Assembly: GCF_946190375.1 (NCBI RefSeq)
Contig: NZ_CAMIAF010000004.1
Location: 51,354 to 115,353 of the forward strand
Origin: Streptococcus mitis
Lineage (GTDB): Bacteria > Bacillota > Bacilli > Lactobacillales > Streptococcaceae
DNA length: 64,000 bases
Reading direction: 5' to 3'
The notes below the pieces were generated by a model. It made no database searches, was not told the origin of the DNA, and saw only the letters and a program-made list of their open reading frames with translations. Positions within the stretch are counted from its first letter, which is position 1. Every line of letters begins with the position of its first letter. Shown piece by piece: positions 32,393 through 41,787 of the stretch. The translations under genes were made by a program, and so were the position numbers.

Positions 32393-33322
32393 TTATTTAA
32401 CCATATCAGGATCGTAATCATAAAATCCTGTATCAAGGAAACGGTTTTTAGGGTGTAACTTGCGAACTTCTTCATCCAGCAAGAAGGCTTGGTCATGGCT
32501 AAAGTTGCCCTCTTGAATCAAGCTACGCGCTTGGATAAAGAGTTTGGCAATCTCAACAAAGTTCTGACCAGGTGTATAGAGACCTTCTAATTTCCAGTGA
32601 GTAAAACCATGCTCTACCAATTCTGTCAATTTGGTCATCAAATCAAGGTCATTGTTAGCAAAGATGTGAGTCCCATGATTGTCTTCAAAAATGGAATAGT
32701 GGCTTTCTGGATCACTTGGCTCTGCCAAGAAGAGGTCACGTTTACGCGTTTTTTCATCATCGATATGCGTAAAGTTATAGTAGTTTTGCAAGAGTGGACG
32801 TTTAGAATGGTGAATAACACTAGCACCGTAAACCAACACTTCAGCAGGAATTTCCAAAATCTCAGGCATCTTGAAGAGCTCAGCAGATGGAATTTCACGT
32901 GCCAAAACAGCCTCAGATGCACCAGCCTTTTGTCCCCAGAAGTTAATCTGACGACTGCTAGTTACCATAGTCGAAGCATCGTAGATGGTCTTAAAGGAAT
33001 AACCATCGCGGTTGACTACGTAAAAGACACCTGCATCCCCAATCGTAATGTAGTCTGTCTTGATTTCTTCCAAGAAATCAAGGAATGGCTTGATACGATC
33101 CATCATGTCTTGGTGCATGAGGGCATTGACTGCAACAATCAATTCCTTACCAGCATCATGAACCAGATTAGCGATTTCACGCAATTGGTCATAACTAAAG
33201 GTTGTTGGCAGACGAAGGCCAAAATCTTTCTCACCGACATAGATACGGTCTACGCCAGCTTCGAGTAGTTGTTCAACTTGTTCAATACTTTCAGCAGTTG
33301 CTGTAATGATAATCTTTTCCAT
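32393..33322 (-). CDS. U32-family peptidase-like protein
   Basis: A 309-aa protein of the U32 collagenase-like family, with the TIM-barrel start LLEAGVDRIYVGEKDFGLR near residue 20 (given in parts) and LIVAVNALMH near 66. Related proteins include bacterial proteases and tRNA- or ubiquinone-hydroxylation factors, so protease activity is not certain. Streptococci often have two adjacent U32 genes (a short and a long one); only the short one is here. The start at 33322 lies 7 bases after a TATAAT, with no ribosome site. Confidence 0.88.
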   Translation of the reverse strand: MEKIIITATAESIEQVEQLLEAGVDRIYVGEKDFGLRLPTTFSYDQLREIANLVHDAGKELIVAVNALMHQDMMDRIKPFLDFLEEIKTDYITIGDAGVFYVVNRDGYSFKTIYDASTMVTSSRQINFWGQKAGASEAVLAREIPSAELFKMPEILEIPAEVLVYGASVIHHSKRPLLQNYYNFTHIDDEKTRKRDLFLAEPSDPESHYSIFEDNHGTHIFANNDLDLMTKLTELVEHGFTHWKLEGLYTPGQNFVEIAKLFIQARSLIQEGNFSHDQAFLLDEEVRKLHPKNRFLDTGFYDYDPDMVK

Positions 33323-33329
33323 AAGGAAA

Positions 33330-33359
33330 ATTATACCACATTTCTCCAAAATCAGCCAA
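33330..33359 (-). promoter_or_regulatory. Promoter of U32 gene, leaderless arrangement
   Basis: TTGGCT (33354-33359), an 18-base spacer and TATAAT (33330-33335) with TGG extension. The ATG begins 7 bases after the -10 box, at the expected transcription start. Confidence 0.75.
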
Positions 33360-33448
33360 GACTTATCAGAGTTTTACAAATAGGAATTATTTCAGGCTAA
33401 TTTCTCAAAGTGACTTCCACTTGACTTACCAAAGTGGAAATTAGTCTA

Positions 33449-33550
33449 ATACTCTTCAAACCACGTCAGCTTTATCTGCAACCCCAAAGCGGTGCTTTGA
33501 GCAACCTGAGGCTAGCTTCCTAGTTTGCTCTTTGTTTTTCATTGAGTATA
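33449..33550 (+). repeat. BOX element (A-B-C) with deletion inside boxA
   Basis: It begins ATACTCTTCAAACCACGTCAGC and ends TTTTTCATTGAGTATA. Compared with the A-B-B-C copy at 10909, boxA has lost 13 bases between two CTTC repeats. The middle hairpin is CCAAAGCGGTGCTTTGAG. Confidence 0.85.
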
Positions 33551-33786
33551 AAACGGACTTTTATAAGAATAACTAGATGAAAGGCAGACCCAGAAGCATA
33601 AGAGAGCTCGCCAGTAACAATTTACTTTGTACACTATCCATAAATAGCAAACATCTCAAGCTCCATTAATCTTCAAAACATCATAGATAAAATCTAGTCC
33701 AAAATTTAAGCAATTGATGCTATAGGATTTATATGTTGTTATAATTTTCTAGTCGTTTTATTTTTATGATAAGAAAAATGGCATAG
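33551..33786. other. Intergenic region without recognised features
   Basis: AT-rich sequence between the BOX and the terminator of the ABC exporter operon. It has a TGT-TATAAT on the plus strand near 33735 with no ORF downstream. No RNA gene, repeat or coding remnant was recognised. Confidence 0.5.
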
Positions 33787-33828
33787 AAAAACGAGTATAT
33801 CCAACCACGGAAATACTCATTTTTTGAT
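33787..33828. terminator. Bidirectional terminator of ABC exporter operon
   Basis: ACGAGTAT...ATACTCAT stem flanked by AAAAA and TTTTTT. It lies 70 bases after the permease stop. Confidence 0.7.
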
Positions 33829-33897
33829 AGTTAGAAGTGATTTTTTGCTCAGCTTTATTTCTTTTTATAAAATTTATCAAGCAAGCGACCAACTATC

Positions 33898-35535
33898 TCA
33901 TCTTTTTTCTATTTCTGTCAATATGCGTGACAGGTAGTAATGATAGCCAAAAATAGCAAGAGCAAGCAAGAGGATAAGAACTCCTACTCCCAAGCTGATG
34001 GCAAGGACAGGGGCTAGAGACCGAACCAAGAACAAACTTGCTATGACTAAAATCATTAAGATAACACTATAAATTAAGAGTAAAACTATTGCTACTATAC
34101 GATTTGAACGGTTCACCAGGTCCGTAATGTTACTCCAATTGGTTGACAAATTTTTCACGTCCTTAAGGTAATGGTGGCAAGAAAGGATGACACTGGCAAG
34201 GATCCAGACTACAAAAAGGTAAATCATCGAAAGGATGGGCAAGCCTAAATATAGAGAAAGACCAAGTAAAGTCAGAACTGGTAAAAAGGACTGGACAGCA
34301 AATATAATCCAAAATTTCACTTTCACATAGCGAGCAAAGTCAAAGGGTAAACTCTTCAGAAAATCAACATTTTCCCTCTCCAAGGATAAGGCAATTGAAT
34401 GCAGGCTGGTGATATTGTTATTGACAACAGCTAGAAAGAGACCTATAAAAAACAAGGGTAACCAGTATGGAGGATGAATGTCTGGAACTATCTGAGAATC
34501 TCGAATTTTGGAAATCAGACCGATCATCATGAGATAAGGAAGAAAAGCACTTGTAAAAAGCACTGTAATCACGCCAGTTCCCTGTCCCAAGAGGGTGAGG
34601 TGGTAGCGTAAAACCATACGGAAAAAGCCCTTTTTATTAGTAGTTGAAATTCTCTCCTTATTGCGACGTTCTTTCTTGACCTTCTCCTCACTGTTAAGCA
34701 GAATCACGTCATAAAAATGAGGAAGAACCTTCTTTTTGGTCAGGTAAAGCAAGAAAACAGTTAAAGCTATCCAAGCTAACAGACCCAGTATGGCTTCTGT
34801 CGAAAAAGGCTCCACTGCTATTTTGTAAAAGATATGAAGAGGATAAAGGAGAAATGGAATGTCTCTAACTTTGTCAACAATACTTCCAAAAGTCGACTGT
34901 AGAAAGAGGACAAATATTAAAGGTATGAGAACCCCTATCCCAATCATCACATTCGAAAAAATAGACTGATACTTTCTGAAGACCCTAGTCTGAGCCAAGA
35001 AATGTACTGCCACTACCATCACTAAAGTAACAGAGACAAATAATAAGACCAAGGACAGCAACATCAAAGGCAAGCCCAGCCAAAGAGAAGGAGCTAGCCT
35101 AATATAGAGGACTAGAAAATAAGCTAGGATTGGTACAATTCCAGCTAGAGCTGGCAAGAGAACAGACAGTCCTTTAGCAATTATAATCTCTGATTCTTTA
35201 AAGGCATAGGGCCTATACGATGCCAAGTCCTTACTCTCATAAAAGACATTGTAAAATGCAGTGAAAGAAGTTGAAAAAGCAAGCACCAGTAAAATAGCAA
35301 CCATGCTACTAAAAAAACTTGGCATTTCCTCAAAAGGAAAACGAAAGGCTATATTTATAAACATGAAAAGCATCAAGAGACTTGAAAAAATGTAAGAACT
35401 TAGGACTCTAGCGGAAACATTTACTTTTTTCCCAGGATTCTTAGCCTGCTTCTTTCGTAGGTTAGCCAGATTAGCTTCTTGAGATGAATAGAGGATATTG
35501 ATATCAACTAATTTTTTAATGACCTTGAGACGCAT
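33898..35535 (-). CDS. ABC-2 type exporter permease
   Basis: A 545-aa polytopic membrane protein with about twelve to fourteen hydrophobic segments in two halves separated by a basic cytoplasmic loop (EEKVKKERRNKE near residue 285). It pairs with the ATPase encoded just upstream, whose end overlaps this start by 20 bases. The start at 35535 has an AGGAGG site 7-12 bases upstream. Large two-half permeases of this kind are found in bacteriocin or drug exporters; the cargo is unknown. Confidence 0.85.
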   Translation of the reverse strand: MRLKVIKKLVDINILYSSQEANLANLRKKQAKNPGKKVNVSARVLSSYIFSSLLMLFMFINIAFRFPFEEMPSFFSSMVAILLVLAFSTSFTAFYNVFYESKDLASYRPYAFKESEIIIAKGLSVLLPALAGIVPILAYFLVLYIRLAPSLWLGLPLMLLSLVLLFVSVTLVMVVAVHFLAQTRVFRKYQSIFSNVMIGIGVLIPLIFVLFLQSTFGSIVDKVRDIPFLLYPLHIFYKIAVEPFSTEAILGLLAWIALTVFLLYLTKKKVLPHFYDVILLNSEEKVKKERRNKERISTTNKKGFFRMVLRYHLTLLGQGTGVITVLFTSAFLPYLMMIGLISKIRDSQIVPDIHPPYWLPLFFIGLFLAVVNNNITSLHSIALSLERENVDFLKSLPFDFARYVKVKFWIIFAVQSFLPVLTLLGLSLYLGLPILSMIYLFVVWILASVILSCHHYLKDVKNLSTNWSNITDLVNRSNRIVAIVLLLIYSVILMILVIASLFLVRSLAPVLAISLGVGVLILLLALAIFGYHYYLSRILTEIEKR

Positions 35536-36265
35536 CTGAAACCTCCTCTTTTCTACCAGCAAGGCTAAGGTAGATACTTTCCAAAGACTGGTCTGGGTGG
35601 TCTTTTCTCAAGTCCTCTACACTACCACAATAAATCAAATGTCCCTTTTTCAAAATGGCAATCCGATCACAGACTTGCTCAGCTACCTCTAGGACATGAG
35701 TTGAAAACAAGACCGTCTTGCCTTTTTGTGCATGTTCCTTCATCATTTGCTTCAAATCAAAGGCAGCCTGGGGATCCAAACCAGTCAAGGGTTCGTCCAA
35801 GACCCAAATATCAGGATCAGACAAGAGTGCCCCAATGACAAAGACTTTCTGACGCATTCCGTGAGAAAGGGTTTCAATAACCTGATAGCGATTTTCAGCA
35901 AAATCAAAAACACTCAATAGCCTAGCTAGACTAGCCTCCAAGTCAGAGCTAGTCAGATCATAGGATGAGGCGATCAATTCCCAAAATTCATTGGCCGTTA
36001 AGCGTAAAAATAAGTCAGGCGAGTCTGCTACGTAGCCAATCTTTCGTTTGATCGTCAAGCGATTTTCCGATAACTCCTGACCGTCTACCAAAATACGACC
36101 ACTGCTGGGCGAAATAATACTGACTAAGGATTTTATGGTGGTCGATTTTCCAGCCCCATTATGGCCAATCAAGCCCATAATCTCCCCATTTTCAATCTGC
36201 AAATTGAGATTGCTCAAAGCCTCTTTATCACCATACAACTTACTAATATTTTGAAATTCAATCAT
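35516..36265 (-). CDS. ABC transporter ATP-binding protein (exporter type)
   Basis: A 249-aa ATPase. Walker A GHNGAGKST is near residue 35, the signature is LSHGMRQK (a variant common in ABC-2 exporters), Walker B is WVLDEPLTGLD near 153 and the switch histidine is in STHVLEVA. The ATG at 36265 has an AGGAG site. It overlaps the permease gene by 20 bases and forms a two-gene exporter operon. Related pairs act in drug, bacteriocin or cell-envelope export. Confidence 0.9.
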   Translation of the reverse strand: MIEFQNISKLYGDKEALSNLNLQIENGEIMGLIGHNGAGKSTTIKSLVSIISPSSGRILVDGQELSENRLTIKRKIGYVADSPDLFLRLTANEFWELIASSYDLTSSDLEASLARLLSVFDFAENRYQVIETLSHGMRQKVFVIGALLSDPDIWVLDEPLTGLDPQAAFDLKQMMKEHAQKGKTVLFSTHVLEVAEQVCDRIAILKKGHLIYCGSVEDLRKDHPDQSLESIYLSLAGRKEEVSDASQGH

Positions 36266-36371
36266 GGGATGACTCCTATCTTTATCTATATTACATACTA
36301 TTATACTAGCACTTTGATACAAAAAAATCAATACTTTATTTTAAGCAGTTAAAATAGTTTCCTTCTATCTT

Positions 36372-36387
36372 ATGCAAACGTTGGCGC
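36372..36387 (+). promoter_or_regulatory. cre site (CcpA) of amylase gene
   Basis: ATGCAAACGTTGGCGC matches the catabolite-responsive element WTGNAANCGNWNNCW at all but the last position. It overlaps the -35 box of the amylase promoter, so CcpA would repress transcription when a preferred sugar is present. Confidence 0.75.
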
Positions 36388-36410
36388 TAACCAATACTTT
36401 ATGATAGAAT
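36381..36410 (+). promoter_or_regulatory. Promoter of the amylase gene
   Basis: TTGGCG (36381-36386), an 18-base spacer and TAGAAT (36405-36410) with TGA extension. Confidence 0.65.
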
Positions 36411-36443
36411 AAAGAACAAGATTGACAAGTAAGAGGAAACATC

Positions 36444-37898
36444 ATGCAAAATCAAACACTCATGCAATACTTTGAATGGTATCTGCCCCACGACGGTCAG
36501 CACTGGACGCGTCTGGCTGAAGATGCTCCACACCTAGCTCATCTGGGGATTAGCCACGTCTGGATGCCACCAGCTTTTAAGGCAACCAATGAAAAAGATG
36601 TCGGCTATGGGGTCTATGACTTATTTGACCTAGGAGAGTTTAACCAAAAAGGGACTGTCCGCACTAAGTATGGTTTTAAAGAAGACTATCTTCAAGCCAT
36701 TCAAGCCCTAAAAGCACAGGGAATTCAACCTATGGCCGATGTGGTTCTCAATCACAAGGCTGCAGCCGATCACATGGAAGCCTTTCAGGTTATCGAAGTG
36801 GACCCTGTAGACCGTACGGTCGAACTTGGGGAACCTTTCACCATCAATGGCTGGACTAGTTTTACCTTCGATGGTCGCCAAGATACCTACAATGACTTCC
36901 ACTGGCACTGGTACCACTTCACAGGTACTGACTATGATGCAAAACGCCGTAAGTCTGGGATTTATCTGATTCAAGGAGACAACAAGGGTTGGGCAAATGA
37001 GGAATTAGTCGATAATGAAAACGGTAACTATGACTACCTCATGTATGCCGACCTAGACTTTAAACATCCTGAAGTTATCCAAAATATCTATGACTGGGCA
37101 GACTGGTTCATGGAGACGACTGGTATTGCTGGTTTCCGTTTGGATGCCGTTAAGCACATTGACTCTTTCTTCATGAGCAATTTTATTCGCGATATGAAGG
37201 AAAAATACGGTGAGGATTTCTATGTTTTTGGTGAATTTTGGAATCCAGACAAGGAAGCCAATCTGGACTATCTTGAAAAAACGGAAGAACGCTTTGACCT
37301 TGTCGATGTTCGTCTCCACCAGAATCTCTTTGATGCTAGCCGAGCAGGTTCAAACTATGACCTTCGTGGCATTTTCACAGATAGCCTGGTTGAACTCAAG
37401 CCTGACAAGGCTGTGACTTTTGTCGACAACCACGATACACAACGAGGTCAGGCTCTTGAGTCTACCGTTGAAGAATGGTTCAAACCAGCAGCCTATGCCC
37501 TCATTCTGTTACGCCAAAATGGCCTTCCATGTGTCTTTTACGGCGACTACTATGGGATTTCAGGGCAATATGCTCAACAAGATTTCAAAGAAGTCCTTGA
37601 CCGCCTCCTAATCATCCGAAAAGATTTGGCCTATGGAGATCAAACTGACTACTTTGATGATGCTAACTGTATCGGTTGGGTACGTTCAGGTGCTGAAAAT
37701 CAATCCCCAATCGCAGTCCTTATCTCAAATGACCAAGAAAACAGCAAGTCTATGTTTGTCGGCCAAGAATGGGCTAACCAAACCTTCGTAGATTTACTTG
37801 GAAACCACCAAGGTCAAATTACAATTGATGAGGAAGGTTATGGACAATTCCCAGTCTCAGCTGCTTCGGTAAGTGTCTGGGCAGCCAATACTATCTAA
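36444..37898 (+). CDS. Cytoplasmic alpha-amylase (GH13)
   Basis: Hydrolyses alpha-1,4 linkages of maltodextrin or glycogen inside the cell. It is 484 aa with no signal peptide. The GH13 regions are visible: ADVVLNH near residue 97, the nucleophile in GFRLDAVKH near 230, the acid/base in FGEFWNP near 260 and the third carboxylate in FVDNHDTQ near 327. A C-terminal beta domain completes the protein. The cre site on its promoter indicates catabolite repression. It is monocistronic with a good AGAGGAAA ribosome site. Confidence 0.95.
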   Translation: MQNQTLMQYFEWYLPHDGQHWTRLAEDAPHLAHLGISHVWMPPAFKATNEKDVGYGVYDLFDLGEFNQKGTVRTKYGFKEDYLQAIQALKAQGIQPMADVVLNHKAAADHMEAFQVIEVDPVDRTVELGEPFTINGWTSFTFDGRQDTYNDFHWHWYHFTGTDYDAKRRKSGIYLIQGDNKGWANEELVDNENGNYDYLMYADLDFKHPEVIQNIYDWADWFMETTGIAGFRLDAVKHIDSFFMSNFIRDMKEKYGEDFYVFGEFWNPDKEANLDYLEKTEERFDLVDVRLHQNLFDASRAGSNYDLRGIFTDSLVELKPDKAVTFVDNHDTQRGQALESTVEEWFKPAAYALILLRQNGLPCVFYGDYYGISGQYAQQDFKEVLDRLLIIRKDLAYGDQTDYFDDANCIGWVRSGAENQSPIAVLISNDQENSKSMFVGQEWANQTFVDLLGNHQGQITIDEEGYGQFPVSAASVSVWAANTI

Positions 37899-37913
37899 TA
37901 GCTCATAATAACC

Positions 37914-37944
37914 AAGCCAGATCCAAGCGGATTTGGCTTTTTTG
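37914..37944 (+). terminator. Terminator of amylase gene
   Basis: AGCCAGATCC-AAGC-GGATTTGGCT followed by TTTTTT. Confidence 0.85.
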
Positions 37945-37950
37945 TATTCA

Positions 37951-37985
37951 CAAAAAGACCTACCCAAATGGATAGATCTTTGTTT
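37951..37985 (-). terminator. Terminator of alaS
   Basis: On the minus strand AAAGATCTA...TAGGTCTTT followed by TTGTG, directly after the alaS stop codon. Confidence 0.6.
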
Positions 37986-37987
37986 GT

Positions 37988-40606
37988 TTACAATTTACCT
38001 GCTACTGCATCCAACAATTCTTGGATTTTAGCTTGGTTGCTTCCTCCTGCCATGGCCATGTCTGGTTTACCACCACCACGTCCATCGACGATAGGTGCCA
38101 ATTCTTTGACAAGGTTTCCTGCATGAAGGTCTTTTGTCTTGCTTGCTACAAGAACATTGACTTTGTCACCGATAGCAGCAACTAGGACAAGAAGATCAGA
38201 GTAGTCTTTTTGTTTCCAGTTGTCCGCAAAGGTACGAAGGGCACCAGCATCTGATACAGAAACTTGGCTAGCAATGTAACGGTGACCGTTGACTTCCTTC
38301 ACATCCTTGAAGATATCGCCTGCGGCTGCAGCTGCGGCTTTTTCCTTCAACTCAGCATTTTCTTTTTGAAGTTGACGAAGTTGTTCTTGAAGTCCTTCTA
38401 CCTTGTGAGGTACTTCTTTAAGTTGAGGTGCTTTAAGAGTTGCTGCGACAGCTTTAAGAGCATCTTCTTGTTCGCGGTAGGCTTCAAAGGCTTCCTTACC
38501 AGTCACTGCTAAGATACGGCGAGTTCCTGAACCAATCCCTTCTTCTTTGACAATCTTGAAGAGGCCAATTTCAGAAGTGTTACCAACGTGGGTACCACCA
38601 CAAAGCTCGATAGAGTAGTCCCCGATAGTAACAACACGGACTTCCTTACCGTATTTCTCACCAAAGAGGGCCATAGCTCCCATTTCTTTAGCAGTGTCAA
38701 TATCCGTTGCAACTGTCTTAACTTCAAGAGCTTCCCAGATTTTCTCATTAACTTGCTGCTCAATGGCACGCAATTCTTCAGCAGTCACAGCTTGGAAATG
38801 GGTAAAGTCAAATCGAAGGAATTCAACTTCATTCAGAGATCCTGCTTGTGTTGCGTGGTTTCCAAGGATTTTGTGAAGAGCAGCGTGAAGCAAGTGAGTC
38901 GCAGTGTGATTTTTCATAACACGGTGACGGCGATTTGTATCAATTGCCAAGGTATATTCTTGGTTCAAAGCAAGTGGTGCATGGACTTCAACTGTATGAA
39001 GAGCTTGTCCGTTTGGTGCTTTTTGAACATTTGTCACAGTAGCCACAACCTTACCTGACTCATCCAAGATTTGTCCGTGGTCAGCGACCTGTCCACCCAT
39101 TTCAGCATAGAATGGCGTTTCCGCAAAGATAAGAGAGGCAGTTCCTTCTGACACAGCTTCTACTTCTGCATTATCAGCCACGATAGCCACCAATTTAGAA
39201 GACAATTGGCTAGCATTGTAGTTGAAGACACTTTCTACAGTGATGTTTTGAAGGGTTTCATTTTGCATCCCCATTGAGCCACCCTTAACAGCTGACGCAC
39301 GCGCACGTTCTTGCTGTTCTTTCATGGCTGCTTCAAATCCTTCACGGTCCACAGTCATACCAGCTTCTTCAGCGATTTCTTCAGTCAATTCAACTGGGAA
39401 TCCATAAGTGTCATAAAGTTTGAATACATCTGAACCAGCGATAACAGATTGACCTTTTTCTTTCAAGTCTGCTACAATGCCTTGGGCAAAGTGTTGACCT
39501 GAGTGAAGGGTACGAGCAAATGATTCTTCCTCGCTCTTAACAATTTTTTCGATAAAGTCACGTTTTTCAAGCACTTCTGGGTAGTAGCTTTCCATGATTT
39601 TTCCAACAGTTGGAACGAGTTTATAAAGGAAAGGCTCGTTGATTCCCAATTTTTGACCGTGCATAGAGGCACGACGGAGAAGACGACGAAGGACATAACC
39701 ACGACCTTCATTTCCTGGAAGGGCACCATCACCGATGGCAAATGAAAGTGAACGGATGTGGTCAGCAATAACCTTAAAGCTCATGTTGTCGCCATCTTGG
39801 TCATAAACCTTACCAGACAATTTCTCAACTTCACGGATAATCGGCATGAAGAGGTCCGTTTCAAAGTTTGTCTTAGCCCCTTGGATAACCGCTACCAAAC
39901 GCTCCAAACCTGCCCCCGTATCAATGTTCTTGTGTGGCAATTCCTTGTATTCGCTACGAGGAACAGCAGGATCTGCATTAAATTGTGACAAAACGATGTT
40001 CCAGATTTCGATGTAACGGTCGTTTTCAATATCTTCTGCAAGAAGGCGAAGACCGATATTTTCTGGGTCAAAAGCCTCTCCACGGTCAAAGAAAATCTCT
40101 GTGTCCGGTCCAGAAGGTCCCGCACCAATTTCCCAGAAGTTGTCCTCGATTGGAATCAAGTGACTTGGGTCCACTCCCACTTCAATCCAACGGTTGTATG
40201 AATCTTTATCGTCTGGATAGTAGGTCATGTAAAGTTTTTCAGCTGGGAAATCAAACCATTCTGGGCTTGTCAAAAGCTCATAAGCCCAAGTGATAGCTTC
40301 GTCACGGAAGTAATCCCCGATAGAGAAGTTCCCCAACATTTCAAACATGGTATGGTGACGAGCAGTCTTCCCTACGTTCTCGATATCGTTAGTACGGATA
40401 GCCTTTTGGGCATTGGTAATACGTGGATTTTCAGGGATAATAGTCCCGTCAAAGTATTTCTTAAGGGTTGCTACCCCAGAGTTGATCCACAAAAGAGTTG
40501 GGTCATTTACAGGAACCAAGCTCACTGATGGTTCTACTGAGTGACCTTTGGTCGCCCAGAAATCAAGCCACATTTGGCGTACTTGTGCACTAGATAATTG
40601 TTTCAT
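37988..40606 (-). CDS. alaS: Alanyl-tRNA synthetase
   Basis: Charges tRNA-Ala and edits mischarged Ser or Gly. It is 872 aa, full length. The class II catalytic core is at the N-terminus (motif region [13 protein letters not shown] near residue 87). The editing domain has the zinc-type motif HTATHLLH near 567 and CGGTH near 668. The C-terminal domain has a coiled coil ([19 protein letters not shown] near 730, in part) and the [12 protein letters not shown] segment near the end. It follows the LURP gene by 21 bases under one T-box. Confidence 0.98.
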   Translation of the reverse strand: MKQLSSAQVRQMWLDFWATKGHSVEPSVSLVPVNDPTLLWINSGVATLKKYFDGTIIPENPRITNAQKAIRTNDIENVGKTARHHTMFEMLGNFSIGDYFRDEAITWAYELLTSPEWFDFPAEKLYMTYYPDDKDSYNRWIEVGVDPSHLIPIEDNFWEIGAGPSGPDTEIFFDRGEAFDPENIGLRLLAEDIENDRYIEIWNIVLSQFNADPAVPRSEYKELPHKNIDTGAGLERLVAVIQGAKTNFETDLFMPIIREVEKLSGKVYDQDGDNMSFKVIADHIRSLSFAIGDGALPGNEGRGYVLRRLLRRASMHGQKLGINEPFLYKLVPTVGKIMESYYPEVLEKRDFIEKIVKSEEESFARTLHSGQHFAQGIVADLKEKGQSVIAGSDVFKLYDTYGFPVELTEEIAEEAGMTVDREGFEAAMKEQQERARASAVKGGSMGMQNETLQNITVESVFNYNASQLSSKLVAIVADNAEVEAVSEGTASLIFAETPFYAEMGGQVADHGQILDESGKVVATVTNVQKAPNGQALHTVEVHAPLALNQEYTLAIDTNRRHRVMKNHTATHLLHAALHKILGNHATQAGSLNEVEFLRFDFTHFQAVTAEELRAIEQQVNEKIWEALEVKTVATDIDTAKEMGAMALFGEKYGKEVRVVTIGDYSIELCGGTHVGNTSEIGLFKIVKEEGIGSGTRRILAVTGKEAFEAYREQEDALKAVAATLKAPQLKEVPHKVEGLQEQLRQLQKENAELKEKAAAAAAGDIFKDVKEVNGHRYIASQVSVSDAGALRTFADNWKQKDYSDLLVLVAAIGDKVNVLVASKTKDLHAGNLVKELAPIVDGRGGGKPDMAMAGGSNQAKIQELLDAVAGKL

Positions 40607-40627
40607 GTTGTCTCCTTATTTACTTGT

Positions 40628-41113
40628 TTAATGTGATTGGCTTTCCAGCATCTCCACATAGTCAATCGCGACACAGAGAGAAATGACTAGATCTGCATAA
40701 GCGTCCTCCAGAACCGTTACAGTATAGGTAGAGGTCAAATGGAAGAGTTCCTTCTTAATTTCTGCAATCAGCTGATCGCGATCATCCAGCAATTTAAAAT
40801 TCAAATCCCAGATATTGCCCTCGATATGAAGCCCCAGATTATCAAACTCATACTTATCTCGCCAGAAGGTCAACTTCTTACGAATGACAAAACTCGAGCC
40901 ATCCCTAAGCTGAATCTCAAAACGAGGTAGCAAGGTCAAGATTTCTTTACTGATCTGACTGACCTGTTCACCATTAGCATCATAGATGGTAAAAGTTTTG
41001 GGAATCTTAAAAAATGATCCCTCCACCTGATAGGCTATTTCTCCCCTGTCATCCTTGATAGCGAAGCGTTCGCCTCCAAGACGAAACTTTTGTTTTACAA
41101 GAAATGTTTTCAT
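40628..41113 (-). CDS. LURP-one-related (YxjI-like) protein
   Basis: A 161-aa soluble protein of the LURP-one-related/DUF567 family, related to the tubby-like beta-barrel fold. It shows the family pattern of repeated strands (FAIKDDRGEIAYQVEG, TFTIYDANGEQVSQI). The function is unknown. The ATG at 41113 has a GGAGG site 5-9 bases upstream. It lies between the T-box and alaS, so it is expressed in response to uncharged tRNA-Ala together with the synthetase. Confidence 0.85.
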   Translation of the reverse strand: MKTFLVKQKFRLGGERFAIKDDRGEIAYQVEGSFFKIPKTFTIYDANGEQVSQISKEILTLLPRFEIQLRDGSSFVIRKKLTFWRDKYEFDNLGLHIEGNIWDLNFKLLDDRDQLIAEIKKELFHLTSTYTVTVLEDAYADLVISLCVAIDYVEMLESQSH

Positions 41114-41125
41114 CAACACCTCCAA

Positions 41126-41306
41126 AAATCAAAAGACAAGCTCATATCACGAAGGGCGAAAAACCGCGGTACCACCTTCATTCAATGAACTTGTCATTCT
41201 CTTGTTCTTATGCAATTGTATGATTGAGTAGCATGACTTTCTAGCTTAGATGGCTCGCAGCACCGCCATTTCTCTGGACTAAGACAAGTGAAAATCAATT
41301 CTCAAC
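41126..41306 (-). promoter_or_regulatory. T-box riboswitch of the LURP-alaS operon
   Basis: The minus strand has the T-box core AAGGTGGTACCGCGG (41164-41178), the apical-loop element GGTGCTGCGAGCC and an AGAGA-type bulge. A candidate specifier GCT (alanine) is followed by A in CATGCTACTC. A terminator stem GACAAGTTCAT/ATGAGCTTGTC (41135-41195) ends with TTTTGATTTTT. Uncharged tRNA-Ala would bind and prevent termination. Confidence 0.93.
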
Positions 41307-41312
41307 TTTCTT

Positions 41313-41341
41313 ATTATAACGTTTTTTTAAGCTTGCGTCAA
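41313..41341 (-). promoter_or_regulatory. Promoter of the T-box operon
   Basis: TTGACG (41336-41341), a 17-base spacer and TATAAT (41313-41318) on the minus strand. Confidence 0.9.
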
Positions 41342-41387
41342 CTGAAAATCATCTCCGTTGAATCAGAGCAATTCCCTACATCTCAGA

Positions 41388-41639
41388 TTACTTTTTCAGA
41401 ATATACTTTTTCTTACTGCCATTTTTCTTTTTATCCCAACTTTTATCCCAAGTTTTCGAATTGCTAAAGATAGCTACACAAATATTTGCAAATATAAAGG
41501 TTCCTATCACTCAATATATGGACTCAGTTGTTAGGTATTGTCGATCCAAGCCATCTTTTAAATGGAATAGTATAACAGTTTGATTAACAATCATAAAGGT
41601 TGGCCAAAAACTTTTTTTGAAAAAAGTAGACATTTTCAT
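41388..41639 (-). pseudogene. Small membrane-protein ORF interrupted by one TGA
   Basis: Reading from the ATG at 41639 gives 42 codons (MKMSTFFKKSFWPTF...), one in-frame TGA, then 40 more codons in the same frame ending in a lysine-rich tail and TAA. Downstream of the TGA is a hydrophobic stretch VIGTFIFANICVAIF. A single TGG to TGA change (Trp to stop) would explain it. Two membrane segments are likely in the intact form. I do not recognise a family. A good promoter remains upstream. It may be a real pseudogene or two tiny peptides. Confidence 0.5.
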
Positions 41640-41670
41640 AGATGATACCGCTTTCTATTAGGATAAGCTT

Positions 41671-41699
41671 AGTATACTACTAGGCAAGCAAATAAGCAA
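41671..41699 (-). promoter_or_regulatory. Promoter of the interrupted small ORF
   Basis: TTGCTT (41694-41699), a 17-base spacer and TATACT (41671-41676), about 30 bases upstream of the ATG. Confidence 0.7.
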
Positions 41700-41742
41700 C
41701 TATCATAGAAAAACATACAGTTACAAAAATTGCCTTTTACAT

Positions 41743-41772
41743 AAAAAACGAACCAGCTTGACTGATTCGTTT
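41743..41772 (-). terminator. Terminator of the pot operon
   Basis: AACGAATCAG/CTGGTTCGTT followed by TTTTATG on the minus strand, 16 bases after the potD stop. Confidence 0.85.
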
Positions 41773-41787
41773 CGTGACTGCTAACTG

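Noticed and set aside
33551-33897. Search for a gene in the gap before the ABC exporter
   Set aside because: Apart from the BOX and a terminator no frame with a ribosome site or family features was found.
35516-36265. LSHGMRQK signature as a defect
   Set aside because: This variant of LSGGQ is common in ABC-2 type exporters and is not a sign of decay.
41250-41262. GCT in the GGTGCTGCGAG element as T-box specifier
   Set aside because: That element is the conserved apical loop of Stem I, not the specifier loop; the GCT followed by A nearer the 3' side is the better candidate.
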